Positions 27,252 through 35,570 of a DNA stretch of 64,000 nucleotides are shown piece by piece (positions within the stretch are counted from its first letter, which is position 1; every line of letters starts with the position of its first letter). The stretch lies in NCBI RefSeq assembly GCF_002967765.1, contig NZ_PUHY01000010.1:806001-870000 (forward strand), written 5' to 3'. The notes under the pieces were generated by a model. That model saw nothing but the letters and a program-made list of their open reading frames with translations, did no database searches and was not told where the DNA came from. Position numbers and translations under genes: made by a program. The stretch is from Blastopirellula marina (lineage in GTDB: Bacteria; Planctomycetota; Planctomycetia; Pirellulales; Pirellulaceae).

Positions 27252-28808
27252 ATGGCAGACGAGCAAATTTCTGCCCAACTCGTCATGCTGGACACGTCGG
27301 ACAACGTGGCGGTTGCCCGTACGAATATCGCCGCAGACACACCGCTTACTTGGTTCGACGACAAGTTTAAAGCCGTTGATTCGGTTCCAGCCGGCCATAA
27401 AATCGCAGTTCGCCCCGTAAAACAAGGTGCTGCGGTAACCAAGTATGGACAGATCATTGGCCAGGCAACCAGCGACATTCGGCCCGGCCAGCATGTTCAT
27501 AGCCACAATCTTGCCATCGTCGACGTCCATGCCGATTATGCGGCTTGTTCTCAAATTCCGGATCCTCCGACGCCGATTACGGATCGAACGTTTCAAGGGT
27601 ACGTGCGGGACAACGGCAAAGTGGGCACGCGCAACTACTTGGCCGTGATCAGCACAGTGAACTGTTCGGCAAGCGCCGCCAAGTTTATCGCTCAGCGATT
27701 TCCTCCGGAGGAACTGGCCAAGTATCCGAACATCGATGGCGTGATTGCTTTCAAGCATGAAGCGGGCTGCGCGATGCAGTATCAAGGAGATGCCCACCAC
27801 ACGTTGAACCGATTGATGGCCGGCATCGCGCGACATCCGAACGTTGGCGGCTTTTTGCTGGTTGGCTTAGGATGCGAAACTGGAGCGATGGGTTATTTGC
27901 TTCAAGAGCAGAACCTTGTCCAAATCGAAGGGGTAGGGGGCGCCGATCGCCCAGGACCGCTCGTTCTATCCATGCAAGACATGGGCGGCACCCTCAAGAC
28001 CGTCGAAGCTGGCATTGCCCAAATCACCAAGATGCTTCCCCAGGTCAATGACATCCAGCGACAAACGGTTTCCGCGAGTCACTTGTCCGTTGGCTTGGAA
28101 TGCGGAGGTAGCGACGGCAACTCTGGCGTAACCGCGAATCCGGCGCTGGGAATTGCCAGCGACCGAATTGTCGCTTGCGGGGGAACCGCAATTCTCAGTG
28201 AAACCTCCGAAGTATACGGTGCCGAACATCTGCTCACCCGACGTGCGGTCACCCCAGAGGTTGCCGATAAACTGGCCGAACGGATCGAGTGGTGGAAGCA
28301 TTATGTCTCACTGTTCGGAGCGCAACTCGACAACAATCCGTCGCCTGGTAACAAGGCAGGCGGTTTGACAACAATCGCCGAGAAGTCGCTCGGAGCCGTC
28401 GCCAAAGCGGGCAGCACGGCGTTGGTCGACGTATATGGCTACGGGGAACCAGTAGAAGCCAAAGGGCTGGTTTTCATGGATACGCCCGGCTACGACCCAG
28501 CCAGCGTTACCGGCATGGTGGCAGGAGGAGCGAATGTGGTTTGCTTTACCACGGGCCGAGGAAGCTGCTTCGGATGCAAACCAACCCCTTCGATCAAGAT
28601 CGCGACGAACACGCCCATGTACGATCGTATGATCGCTGACATGGACGTTAACGCCGGCAGCGTACTGGAAGGGGAGTCGATCACTTCGGCAGGCGAACGA
28701 ATCTTCGAGGAGATCTTGTCCGTCGCGAGTGGCAAGCAAACCAAAAGCGAGCAACAGAACATCGGAGACGAAGAGTTCGTCCCTTGGTTGGTTGGCCCGA
28801 CCCTTTAG
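27252..28808 (+). CDS. Altronate dehydratase family protein (UxaA/GarD-like)
   Basis: The start at ATG 27252 (AAGG upstream) gives 518 residues with a typical N-terminus. Residues 1-95 form the small SAF domain (APLTWF-like DTPLTWFDDK; VRPVKQGAAVTKYGQIIG; HSHNLAI). The remainder is the UxaA/GarD catalytic domain: VGTRNYLAVISTVNCSAS, FKHEAGCAMQY, GLGCETGAMGYL, GLECGGSDGNSGVTANPALG and GSCFGCKPTPSIKIATNTP. These enzymes dehydrate sugar acids such as altronate or galactarate using a metal. No other hexuronate gene is adjacent, so the substrate is undecided. Its reading direction is opposite to the flanking LRR gene. Confidence 0.88.
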   Translation: MADEQISAQLVMLDTSDNVAVARTNIAADTPLTWFDDKFKAVDSVPAGHKIAVRPVKQGAAVTKYGQIIGQATSDIRPGQHVHSHNLAIVDVHADYAACSQIPDPPTPITDRTFQGYVRDNGKVGTRNYLAVISTVNCSASAAKFIAQRFPPEELAKYPNIDGVIAFKHEAGCAMQYQGDAHHTLNRLMAGIARHPNVGGFLLVGLGCETGAMGYLLQEQNLVQIEGVGGADRPGPLVLSMQDMGGTLKTVEAGIAQITKMLPQVNDIQRQTVSASHLSVGLECGGSDGNSGVTANPALGIASDRIVACGGTAILSETSEVYGAEHLLTRRAVTPEVADKLAERIEWWKHYVSLFGAQLDNNPSPGNKAGGLTTIAEKSLGAVAKAGSTALVDVYGYGEPVEAKGLVFMDTPGYDPASVTGMVAGGANVVCFTTGRGSCFGCKPTPSIKIATNTPMYDRMIADMDVNAGSVLEGESITSAGERIFEEILSVASGKQTKSEQQNIGDEEFVPWLVGPTL

Positions 28809-28910
28809 ATTGCTTTGCAATCTGGGGGAGGTCGATCTACGATGCTAAGTAACGAACTCTCAAATGCTCCACACCGTGTTTTCCCCCTTTGTTCTTCGGA
28901 GAGTTGACCT

Positions 28911-30230
28911 GTGCGCACGCTGCTTGTGCTCGTCACTTATCTTAGTTTCTCGCTGTTGTGTCCGTTGATAACCAACGCGGCTGAGTTTCTCAGTGGCCAG
29001 GAAGTCACGATCGCGGCGGACGAAACCTGGGATGGCGATGTCTACGTCTCCGCTCAGTCAGTTAACATCGCAGGAACTGTGAAGGGGGACCTCGTCGTCT
29101 GCGCCCAGAAGCTTCATGTCACCGGGACCATCGAGGGTGGTGTTTTTGCCGCATGTCAGCAAATCTTATTAGAAGGGGATTGCGGGCGTACATGTCGACT
29201 GGCCAGTCAAGTGGCTGAAGTAGGTGAAGGCGCGAAGCTCGATGGTGATTTGGTCGCCGCCGGATACTCTTTGACCGTCAATCAAGACGCGGTAATTTCA
29301 GGTGATTTGGTCTACGCTGGCTTTCAAACATTGCTTCGCGGTGAGATTGCTAGGAACGTCTGGGCTGCTGTTAATCGCGCGGAGCTGTTCGGCGGGGTAG
29401 GAGGGGAACTAAGCATCACCACGGCCGGCAGCCATGCCCCTGATCCGCTTATGACCGATGAGTTTTGGCCAGGGACCCCCTTGGTGAAGATTCCACGCGT
29501 TCCATCAGGACTCACCATTCACGACAGTGCGACGGTTGGCAGCAAACTGATTTACAACTCGCCGAGCGAAGCGGACATCTCAGCCATGGCGAAGGTCACC
29601 GGTCCCATTGAATGGATCGAGCCAGCTTCGCCTGGTAAAGAACCGCAACAGAAGATGGACTATGCCTGGCAGCAGATCAAGCGTTTTCTGACGATCTTGG
29701 CAATGGGAGTGTTGATGATTGTCGTCTGCCCGCAAACCACGGGAGGTGTGGTCGAACAAATCATTCAGCGGCCAATCGCTAGTTTCCTAGCGGGCATCGT
29801 CGCGGTTCCGCTGTCGGTAGTTATGTCCGTATTGGTCATCGCCTTGATTGTCGCCATCCCCATGGGATTCGGCTGGTTGGACTTCGATGGTTTGGCAGTC
29901 GCCGGCTCGTTTATCGCTTCGTTCGCGGCGGTGACGTATCTGGGAAGCTTAGCGTTTTATTTCGTATTCGGGGCGGCAGTGATTACCTGTATCACGCTCG
30001 GTCGTGTCGTCTTCTCAGATCATCGCATTACGTCGCGAGGACCGATGATCCTGATGCTTGGCTTCGGCCTGATCTTCTACGTCGTGCTGACATGCGTGCC
30101 GTTCTTGGGAATGGGTATCTTCGTCACGGCCATTCTGTTTGGCTTCGGTGGGATCTTCCTGTGGTTTATGGGCAAAGTCTTGGCCGGCTCGGCGGAGAAT
30201 CGTCCTCGCGCCGCCACGGACGGAAAATAG
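28911..30230 (+). CDS. Exported polymer-forming (bactofilin-like) membrane protein
   Basis: This 439-residue protein starts at GTG 28911 with GGAG 9 bases upstream. A signal peptide (1-24) precedes a right-handed beta-helix-like repeat region (about 25-170) with regular units such as VNIAGTVKGDLVVCAQKLHV and GDLVAAGYSLTVNQDAVISG, reminiscent of bactofilin/polymer-forming cytoskeletal domains. Residues about 250-425 contain four to five membrane helices. Bactofilins are usually cytoplasmic, so an exported repeat domain joined to a membrane module is a different architecture. Similar proteins are usually annotated only as polymer-forming cytoskeletal. Function unknown. Confidence 0.75.
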   Translation: MRTLLVLVTYLSFSLLCPLITNAAEFLSGQEVTIAADETWDGDVYVSAQSVNIAGTVKGDLVVCAQKLHVTGTIEGGVFAACQQILLEGDCGRTCRLASQVAEVGEGAKLDGDLVAAGYSLTVNQDAVISGDLVYAGFQTLLRGEIARNVWAAVNRAELFGGVGGELSITTAGSHAPDPLMTDEFWPGTPLVKIPRVPSGLTIHDSATVGSKLIYNSPSEADISAMAKVTGPIEWIEPASPGKEPQQKMDYAWQQIKRFLTILAMGVLMIVVCPQTTGGVVEQIIQRPIASFLAGIVAVPLSVVMSVLVIALIVAIPMGFGWLDFDGLAVAGSFIASFAAVTYLGSLAFYFVFGAAVITCITLGRVVFSDHRITSRGPMILMLGFGLIFYVVLTCVPFLGMGIFVTAILFGFGGIFLWFMGKVLAGSAENRPRAATDGK

Positions 30231-30238
30231 CTGCCGCG

Positions 30239-30724
30239 TTACGATTCAAGAAACGTCCAGTGATCGAAAGTGGCTGCTTGACCGACATACTCGCCGGCTT
30301 TGTCGTGTAGATTCCAGACGATTGCTTCTTCGATTTGAAAGCGACGTCCCGTCGACGAGATGCGAATGCCTCGGTAGTCATCGACGTAGCCATCGCGAGT
30401 GGTGCGTTCCAACAATCGAGCACGCTCGTCTCGATGCATCGGCTCGGCAGTCATACGGGATGGAGTTTGCCGAAATGTATCGGCGGTCATTTCCCAAAGC
30501 TGGAGTGCCGTTAGGTTACCGAATGTCAAAACTGGATCGGCCGCGTTGTTATGCGAAACCACCACAAACGGTGCTTTGTAAACCCGTTTGGCATCTTCGT
30601 GAAGTCTACCACTGCGAGGAACCAGTTCGCGGCCAAGCCGGTTTTGAAACGAGTCGAGAAGAATCTGTAAAAGTTCCGGCCATCCATGGTCGAGCAAAGG
30701 ACTCGCATCATCGTGTTGGTTCAC
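30239..30724 (-). CDS. MEKHLA domain protein
   Basis: The start is taken at GTG 30724, 10 bases after the stop of the upstream LRR gene, giving 161 residues. The MEKHLA fold, related to PAS ligand/signal-sensing domains, is recognisable from APFVVVSHNNAADPVLTFGN, ALQLWEMTADTFRQTPSRMT, DDYRGIRISSTGRRFQIEEA and NLHDKAGEYVGQAATF. There is no kinase or DNA-binding part, so it is a stand-alone sensor-like domain. It is probably co-transcribed with the LRR gene at 30735. Ligand and output partner are unknown. Confidence 0.85.
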   Translation of the reverse strand: MNQHDDASPLLDHGWPELLQILLDSFQNRLGRELVPRSGRLHEDAKRVYKAPFVVVSHNNAADPVLTFGNLTALQLWEMTADTFRQTPSRMTAEPMHRDERARLLERTTRDGYVDDYRGIRISSTGRRFQIEEAIVWNLHDKAGEYVGQAATFDHWTFLES

Positions 30725-30734
30725 TAAAGAATTC

Positions 30735-31853
30735 TTACTTCTTGATGGGGGCAATGATCTGAAGCGTCGGACGCGACTTTGCGAGAGCATCGACGCCCGC
30801 CTGAGTAATGTCGGTCGAGCTGAGCTGAATCATGCGAAGCGACCGCGTATTGTGCAAGTGCTCGAGCCCAGCGTCAGTGACCTTCGATCCGCGAACATAC
30901 ATGTAACGAATCCGCGGAAGCTTGCCTAGTGGCTTCAAAACCTCGTCGGTCATGTCGTTGTTCGAGAGTTGAATGCGTTCCAGCGCCGTCATCCCCTCGA
31001 ACGCATCGACAGGGTTGCCCTTGAAATGACAACGATAGAGATTCAAGTAAGTCACCTTGTCCAGCCCACTAAAGATGTCCATTTCTTCCGGTCGCAAGAA
31101 GGCCCTCAAGATATTGAGCGAGCTTAATTGCGTCAGCTGTCCCACAGCCTGCAAATCGGTACCTTGGATATCTTGGGCGTCGACGCTCAGTGATACCAAG
31201 CGATCAAGTTTCTGAATGCCTTCTAACGAAACGGGATTGCCAGAAGGGAGTGAGATCGAAAGGTCATCGAGTTGAGGCAACCGCGACAAGTATTCAAAGT
31301 ACGGCATCCCATCACCATTCAAAGTAAACGACAACCGCTTTAGTCCGGTGAGTTCTTCAAAGTACCATAGATCTTCCGGGTGCAAATTATTGGCTCGCAT
31401 CAACGTCAAGCTGTTGAGGTTGGCGAAGCGAGCGATGTTCGGCAGATCGAGTTCTTGGAGATCCCCAGAAATCGAGAGCGTCGTAATCTCACTCATCTGT
31501 GCAAGCGTGTCCCAAGCGGCCTGATCACGCTTAAAGTTCGGACCGATCGTGAGACGATCAACCTTCGGAATAATCAACAGCGCGGCCAAGTTTTCTTCCG
31601 TTGGCGCCATCGAATGGACGTTCACGTAATACGTGACTTCGTCACGAGACTGAAATGGGTTTCCCAGTTGTGCGAACTGCATGGGATAGAAACTGACCGT
31701 CGCGCCATTCTGTCGAAGATGTTCGATCGCCTTACCGATCTCGGGCGACTCATATCGCTTACCATCCGCGTTGCCAGGAGAGCAGAGGAAGCTGATAGCG
31801 AGGAGACATCCTGCCACAGCAGCACGAAGGATCAATAAGGTTTGGCGTTTCAC
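30735..31853 (-). CDS. Secreted leucine-rich-repeat protein, YESPEI family
   Basis: This 372-residue protein has a signal peptide (about 1-30) and a mature N-terminus DGKRYESPEIGKAIEHLRQN, then VTYYVNVHSMAPTEENLAAL and about eleven LRRs (for example LTYLNLYRCHFKGNPVDAFE-like units and GLEHLHNTRSLRMIQLSSTD). The hydrophobic region contains AVAGC, so a lipoprotein signal cannot be excluded. It sits between its paralog at 31966 (112-base gap) and the MEKHLA gene (10-base gap). Confidence 0.9.
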   Translation of the reverse strand: MKRQTLLILRAAVAGCLLAISFLCSPGNADGKRYESPEIGKAIEHLRQNGATVSFYPMQFAQLGNPFQSRDEVTYYVNVHSMAPTEENLAALLIIPKVDRLTIGPNFKRDQAAWDTLAQMSEITTLSISGDLQELDLPNIARFANLNSLTLMRANNLHPEDLWYFEELTGLKRLSFTLNGDGMPYFEYLSRLPQLDDLSISLPSGNPVSLEGIQKLDRLVSLSVDAQDIQGTDLQAVGQLTQLSSLNILRAFLRPEEMDIFSGLDKVTYLNLYRCHFKGNPVDAFEGMTALERIQLSNNDMTDEVLKPLGKLPRIRYMYVRGSKVTDAGLEHLHNTRSLRMIQLSSTDITQAGVDALAKSRPTLQIIAPIKK

Positions 31854-31965
31854 AGGCGGGTCCTCGCAAGGGTTCCCAGATACAAGCCGCGGCTAACGTG
31901 CTTTTATCGTAGGCAATTCATGTCGCCCGTGCGAGAATTCTCGCTGAATTAATCGGAAGAGCCGA

Positions 31966-33093
31966 TCATTTCTTTTGAACCGGAGCGGACACCTTCATTT
32001 CGGGCCGCTGCTCGTTAAGCCACTTCACCCCCTCAGGCGTAACCTTCGTGTTGTATAGATAAACTCGATTCAACTTAGGCATCTTCACCAGATGCTTTAA
32101 TCCGTCGTCGGTAATGTCTGAGCCACGGATGTATAAGTAATTCACCTCAGGCAAATCTTCGAGTGCCGTTAGTGAATCGTCGCTAATCGGTGTGTTGTAA
32201 ATCTGAATTCGTTGGAGATTGGTGAGATCCTTCAGGGCCGAAAGATTATTGGTGCCTAGCTTGCAGTTCGTGAAGTTCAGATACTCGAGCGTTTCCAATT
32301 CATGGAACATCTCCAACTCATCCGCCGTGAACTCAGCATTCGAGATCGTCAGATTCTGTAGCTTCGGAATCTTCGCAATTCCTTGCAGCTCACTACCTTT
32401 TATAGCCCGTGAGCTGACATTCAAAGTCAAAAGCTCTTTCAGGTTTTCAATGCCATCCACCGACACGGCCTTGTTGCCACGGAGGTGTAAGACCAATTGC
32501 GTCAGTTTGGGCATCTTGGGCAGGGACTCGAACGAGGCTTCATCATCTCCATCGACATGAATGGAAAGTCGCTGCAGACTGGTCAGCTCTTCCAAGTACC
32601 ATAGATAGGAGGCCTCGATGTCTCCGATCCGAATTTCAAGGGACTGCAGATTCGAGAACTCAGCGATGTGCTCCATGTCCTCGTTCTTCAGATTGTCCAT
32701 GATGTACAAGTGCTGAAGCTCGCCGAACTGGGAAAGCGTCCCCCAGGTTGTTTCGTTGCGATCAAACTCGTTTGCCAAGTAAAGCCGTTCGACCTGCGGT
32801 AAAACCAACAAAGCCGCCAAGTTGTCGTCGGTGGCTTTCATCGCGTACAAGTTGACCGTGTAGGGAATTGAAGTTGGCTTCTCGGGCTGAGGATTCGCGA
32901 GACGGAAGTTACCAACACGCGGCATGCTGAAATGGATGCGAGCTCCGTTGCCTTGCAAATGAAGAATTGCCTGACGGATCTCAGGCGACTCGTACTTGCG
33001 TTCGTCTGCTTCCACATTGAGAGCGAGCGAAAGCGCGACAACCAGCGAGAAGCAACGAAGCGAGAAATTCCTCTGCAGCCAAGATTTAATCAT
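31966..33093 (-). CDS. Secreted leucine-rich-repeat protein, YESPEI family
   Basis: This 375-residue protein begins with a signal peptide (about 1-29, ending LNVEA). The shared box DERKYESPEIRQAILHLQGN follows, then PYTVNLYAMKATDDNLAALL. About eleven LRRs come next, with units such as LQHLYIMDNLKNEDMEHIAE and LNRVYLYNTKVTPEGVKWLN. Alignable positions run through the whole length of the paralogs at 26005, 30735 and 33233, so the array arose by gene duplication. A Lys-rich C-terminus ends the protein. Confidence 0.9.
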   Translation of the reverse strand: MIKSWLQRNFSLRCFSLVVALSLALNVEADERKYESPEIRQAILHLQGNGARIHFSMPRVGNFRLANPQPEKPTSIPYTVNLYAMKATDDNLAALLVLPQVERLYLANEFDRNETTWGTLSQFGELQHLYIMDNLKNEDMEHIAEFSNLQSLEIRIGDIEASYLWYLEELTSLQRLSIHVDGDDEASFESLPKMPKLTQLVLHLRGNKAVSVDGIENLKELLTLNVSSRAIKGSELQGIAKIPKLQNLTISNAEFTADELEMFHELETLEYLNFTNCKLGTNNLSALKDLTNLQRIQIYNTPISDDSLTALEDLPEVNYLYIRGSDITDDGLKHLVKMPKLNRVYLYNTKVTPEGVKWLNEQRPEMKVSAPVQKK

Positions 33094-33232
33094 GGTAGAG
33101 ATCCTGCGAGCGACCAGATTCCGATTGGTGCCAAGCAGTCTTCATCGTACGCCATTGGCGGTCGATATGCGAGTTATTCTGGTAGCCTGCCCGCATTTCT
33201 ACTTTGCCGAGAACCACCAATTGGCAGGTTGG

Positions 33233-34351
33233 TCATAGCCCCTGCGTTAGGACGAAATTCAACTCAGGCCGCTGTTCGCGAAGCCATTTGGCTCCCTCGG
33301 GGGTGATCTTCGTCCCACTTAGTCGAATTGTCTTAAGACTGGGCGAAGCAGCAATAGCCGGCAATGCTTCATCCGTAAGTGGCGCACCACGAACGTACAA
33401 TTGTGTAAGCTGCGGCAGCTTGGCAAGCTGCACCAACATCGCATCGGTCAAAGCGACTTGATTCAGATCGATTCGACGTAGGTTTCGCATCCGAGCGAAG
33501 TGCTGTTCCCCGCTCGCAGGCAGATCGCAATGAAACAACGCTAGATGCTGTAACTGTGATAACTCACCGAACATCTGCATGTCAGAAGCGTCAAATTGTA
33601 CGCTCGAAAGATTCAATCGCTCTAGGTTTGACAGTTGGCCAATTGTGCTCAAATTCCCCACAGGATGTTCTTGAGCGTCAAGTTCGATGGAGGTCACCGA
33701 ATTCAGCCTCTCTATCCCGGCAAGTGAAACTTTTTGATCGGCGAGGAAAGCCAGTTCCAGATGCTTGAGATTCGGAATCGCCGGCATGCTATTTAGATAG
33801 TTCGGCGGCAGTGGCTGATCGACCGAAAGAGACAACGTTTCAAGTCCGTGCATCGCCTCTAAGTACCACAAGTTATCAGGCGAAAAATTCCCCAACCTGA
33901 TCGCCAAAAGATTCAGTTCCTGAAACTGCGCGACCTGCGGGAGATCGGCGTTAGTGAGCTTGTCAACGATGTAGAGATTCTTTAATTCGCCAAACTTGTT
34001 CAACGTATTCCACGCCGTTTCGGTTCGTTCGAACTCGGGCCCTAGGTATAAGCTGTCGACCTCGGGAAGCACCAGCATCGCATCCAGGTTCTCGGGCGAA
34101 GATTCCATCCCCATGACGTTCAGCGTGTAGGTCGACGGCAGCCGCGCGGTGGTTACTTGATCGGCCTGACCAAGGCCAGGGACGACGATATCGATTTGGA
34201 CTTGCCCGTTGCGATGCACTTCGGCGCCGCTGTGCTCTAAGACCTCGATTGCAGACTGCAATTCGTAGGGATCTTTGTCGCCGTAGTCCGCGATAGCCCA
34301 TCCCGCGCAGAGGAGAAGGGCCCAAAGCGAAAATAGACCACGCACATGCAT
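33233..34351 (-). CDS. Secreted leucine-rich-repeat protein, diverged N-terminal box
   Basis: The ATG at 34351 gives 372 residues with a clean signal peptide (MHVRGLFSLWALLLCAGWAI). A longer frame would add an unlikely leader. The N-terminal box is diverged (DPYELQSAIEVLEHSGAEVH), but the following STYTLNVMGMESSPENLDAM and SLYLGPEFERTETAWNTLNK match the paralogs, as do the eleven or so LRRs. The last repeat, LKTIRLSGTKITPEGAKWLR, is almost the same as the last repeat of the 31966 protein. It is preceded at 28 bases by a possible 34-residue membrane microprotein. Confidence 0.9.
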   Translation of the reverse strand: MHVRGLFSLWALLLCAGWAIADYGDKDPYELQSAIEVLEHSGAEVHRNGQVQIDIVVPGLGQADQVTTARLPSTYTLNVMGMESSPENLDAMLVLPEVDSLYLGPEFERTETAWNTLNKFGELKNLYIVDKLTNADLPQVAQFQELNLLAIRLGNFSPDNLWYLEAMHGLETLSLSVDQPLPPNYLNSMPAIPNLKHLELAFLADQKVSLAGIERLNSVTSIELDAQEHPVGNLSTIGQLSNLERLNLSSVQFDASDMQMFGELSQLQHLALFHCDLPASGEQHFARMRNLRRIDLNQVALTDAMLVQLAKLPQLTQLYVRGAPLTDEALPAIAASPSLKTIRLSGTKITPEGAKWLREQRPELNFVLTQGL

Positions 34352-34379
34352 CGGCAGAATCCTTGCATGCCTTGCATTG

Positions 34380-34484
34380 TCAACAACTACGCAAGGCGAA
34401 CAACAGAATAATGAAAAGGACGAACCCGGCGAGGTAGAGCCACAAGGGAGGTGGCTCGCCGGAGTTGTAGTCGGCATCTGGCAT
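34380..34484 (-). CDS. Possible 34-residue single-pass membrane microprotein
   Basis: A 34-codon frame from ATG 34484 to TGA begins MPDADYNSGEPPPLWLYLAG. It ends in a strongly hydrophobic segment (about residues 14-31) followed by Arg-Ser-Cys, a plausible N-out or N-in single membrane helix. It runs in the same direction as the LRR gene, whose start is 28 bases further on. There is no clear ribosome-binding site at the ATG; an in-frame TTG 18 bases upstream has AAGG before it. It could be chance, but the abrupt hydrophobic/charged layout and operon position favour a real small gene. Confidence 0.4.
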   Translation of the reverse strand: MPDADYNSGEPPPLWLYLAGFVLFIILLFALRSC

Positions 34485-34589
34485 GCAACCAGTCTGCTTC
34501 AAGGCCTTGCGTCGCTCAAGGCTCTAATTGGGGGGCAGCAACGAACGCTGCCCCGAGAAATCGCATCTGGCACTACTTTGATGAAAATA

Positions 34590-35273
34590 CTAATCACGCC
34601 GATTAGAGGCGATCATCAAGTAGTAAAGGAGCGTCATGATCGACTGAAGCGTAGCCGCGACATACGTTAATGCCGCAGCACTTAAAACATTGCGAACGGC
34701 CGGCATTTCCTCGCGAGGCACAATATTCAAGTCGACTAAGATCGCCTTCGCACGGCTACTGGCGTCAAATTCAACCGGCAAATTAATCAGCTGGAAGAAG
34801 ACCACGCAGCTAAACAGGGCGATACCGGCGTATAAAAGCATATCAAACCGGAAGACAATCCCCAGAATGAGTAGAATAATCCCGGCGTTTGAGCCGAAAC
34901 TGGCCGCTGGAACGGCCAAGTTACGGATGATCAGTGGCATGTAATGACGCGCATCTTGAATCGCATGGCCTGCTTCATGGGCAGCGATTCCCACCGCGGC
35001 AGCTGTTCGTTCCGAATAGACATCCTGGCTCAAACGCAGCACTTTCGCACGTGGGTCGTAGTGGTCGGACAGTTGTCCTGGGACACGTTCGATGCTGACA
35101 TTATGTAGCCCAGCGGAATCCAAGATATGTCGCGCAGCGGCCGCACCAGAAAGGGGAGCGACCTGCTTCATTGCCTTGGCATAGGCACTACGCAGCCACA
35201 ATTGAGCAATCATCCCCAGTATTAATGCCGGTGCAATGAACAGCAAATACCGAAAGTCGAAGATGAAGGGCAC
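34590..35273 (-). CDS. Membrane zinc metallopeptidase (YugP type)
   Basis: The start is GTG 35273, fixed by the strong ribosome-binding site AGGAG eight bases upstream, giving 227 residues. A first membrane helix (about 6-25) is followed by the helix-rich catalytic region with the zinc motif HEAGHAIQDA (near 110), where the two His and one Glu lie. Two further membrane helices (about 130-160) and one at the C-terminus follow. The sequence fits the YugP/neutral zinc metallopeptidase family (TLR: LSQDVYSERTAAAVGIAAHE). Substrates of this family are poorly known; membrane protein turnover is inferred. Confidence 0.9.
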   Translation of the reverse strand: MPFIFDFRYLLFIAPALILGMIAQLWLRSAYAKAMKQVAPLSGAAAARHILDSAGLHNVSIERVPGQLSDHYDPRAKVLRLSQDVYSERTAAAVGIAAHEAGHAIQDARHYMPLIIRNLAVPAASFGSNAGIILLILGIVFRFDMLLYAGIALFSCVVFFQLINLPVEFDASSRAKAILVDLNIVPREEMPAVRNVLSAAALTYVAATLQSIMTLLYYLMIASNRRD

Positions 35274-35570
35274 GTTTATTTCTCCTGAAGCGGATGTTGT
35301 TTTATTGGTACGCAGACCAAACGTCTGCAGTTTTGACAGGTTGAAAATGGCCGAGAAGATGTCTGCAAAATTCGGGCCATGTGGAATTATAAGCTGTGTC
35401 CATTCGGGGGCCATTGTGGCGTGTTGAACTCCGTTAGGAAACACGAAACTATCTTCTTCAAAACAGGTAAATACCCATCGCCAGGGGAGGGTTGTGAGTT
35501 AAATTAGAGAGTTCACGCGTACATTTCCTGTTATTTGCCTTATCCGTCCTAATCTGACCCATTGCTCTCC
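35274..35570. other. Divergent intergenic region
   Basis: This stretch lies between the metallopeptidase (minus) and the lipoprotein gene (plus) and must hold both promoters. It contains one GGGGAGGG octamer (35484-35491). No gene is supportable here. Confidence 0.4.

Noticed and set aside
35274-35444. 57-residue N-terminal extension of the zinc metallopeptidase
   Set aside because: A GTG at 35273 has a strong AGGAG site and gives the family-typical N-terminus; the extension shows no domain.
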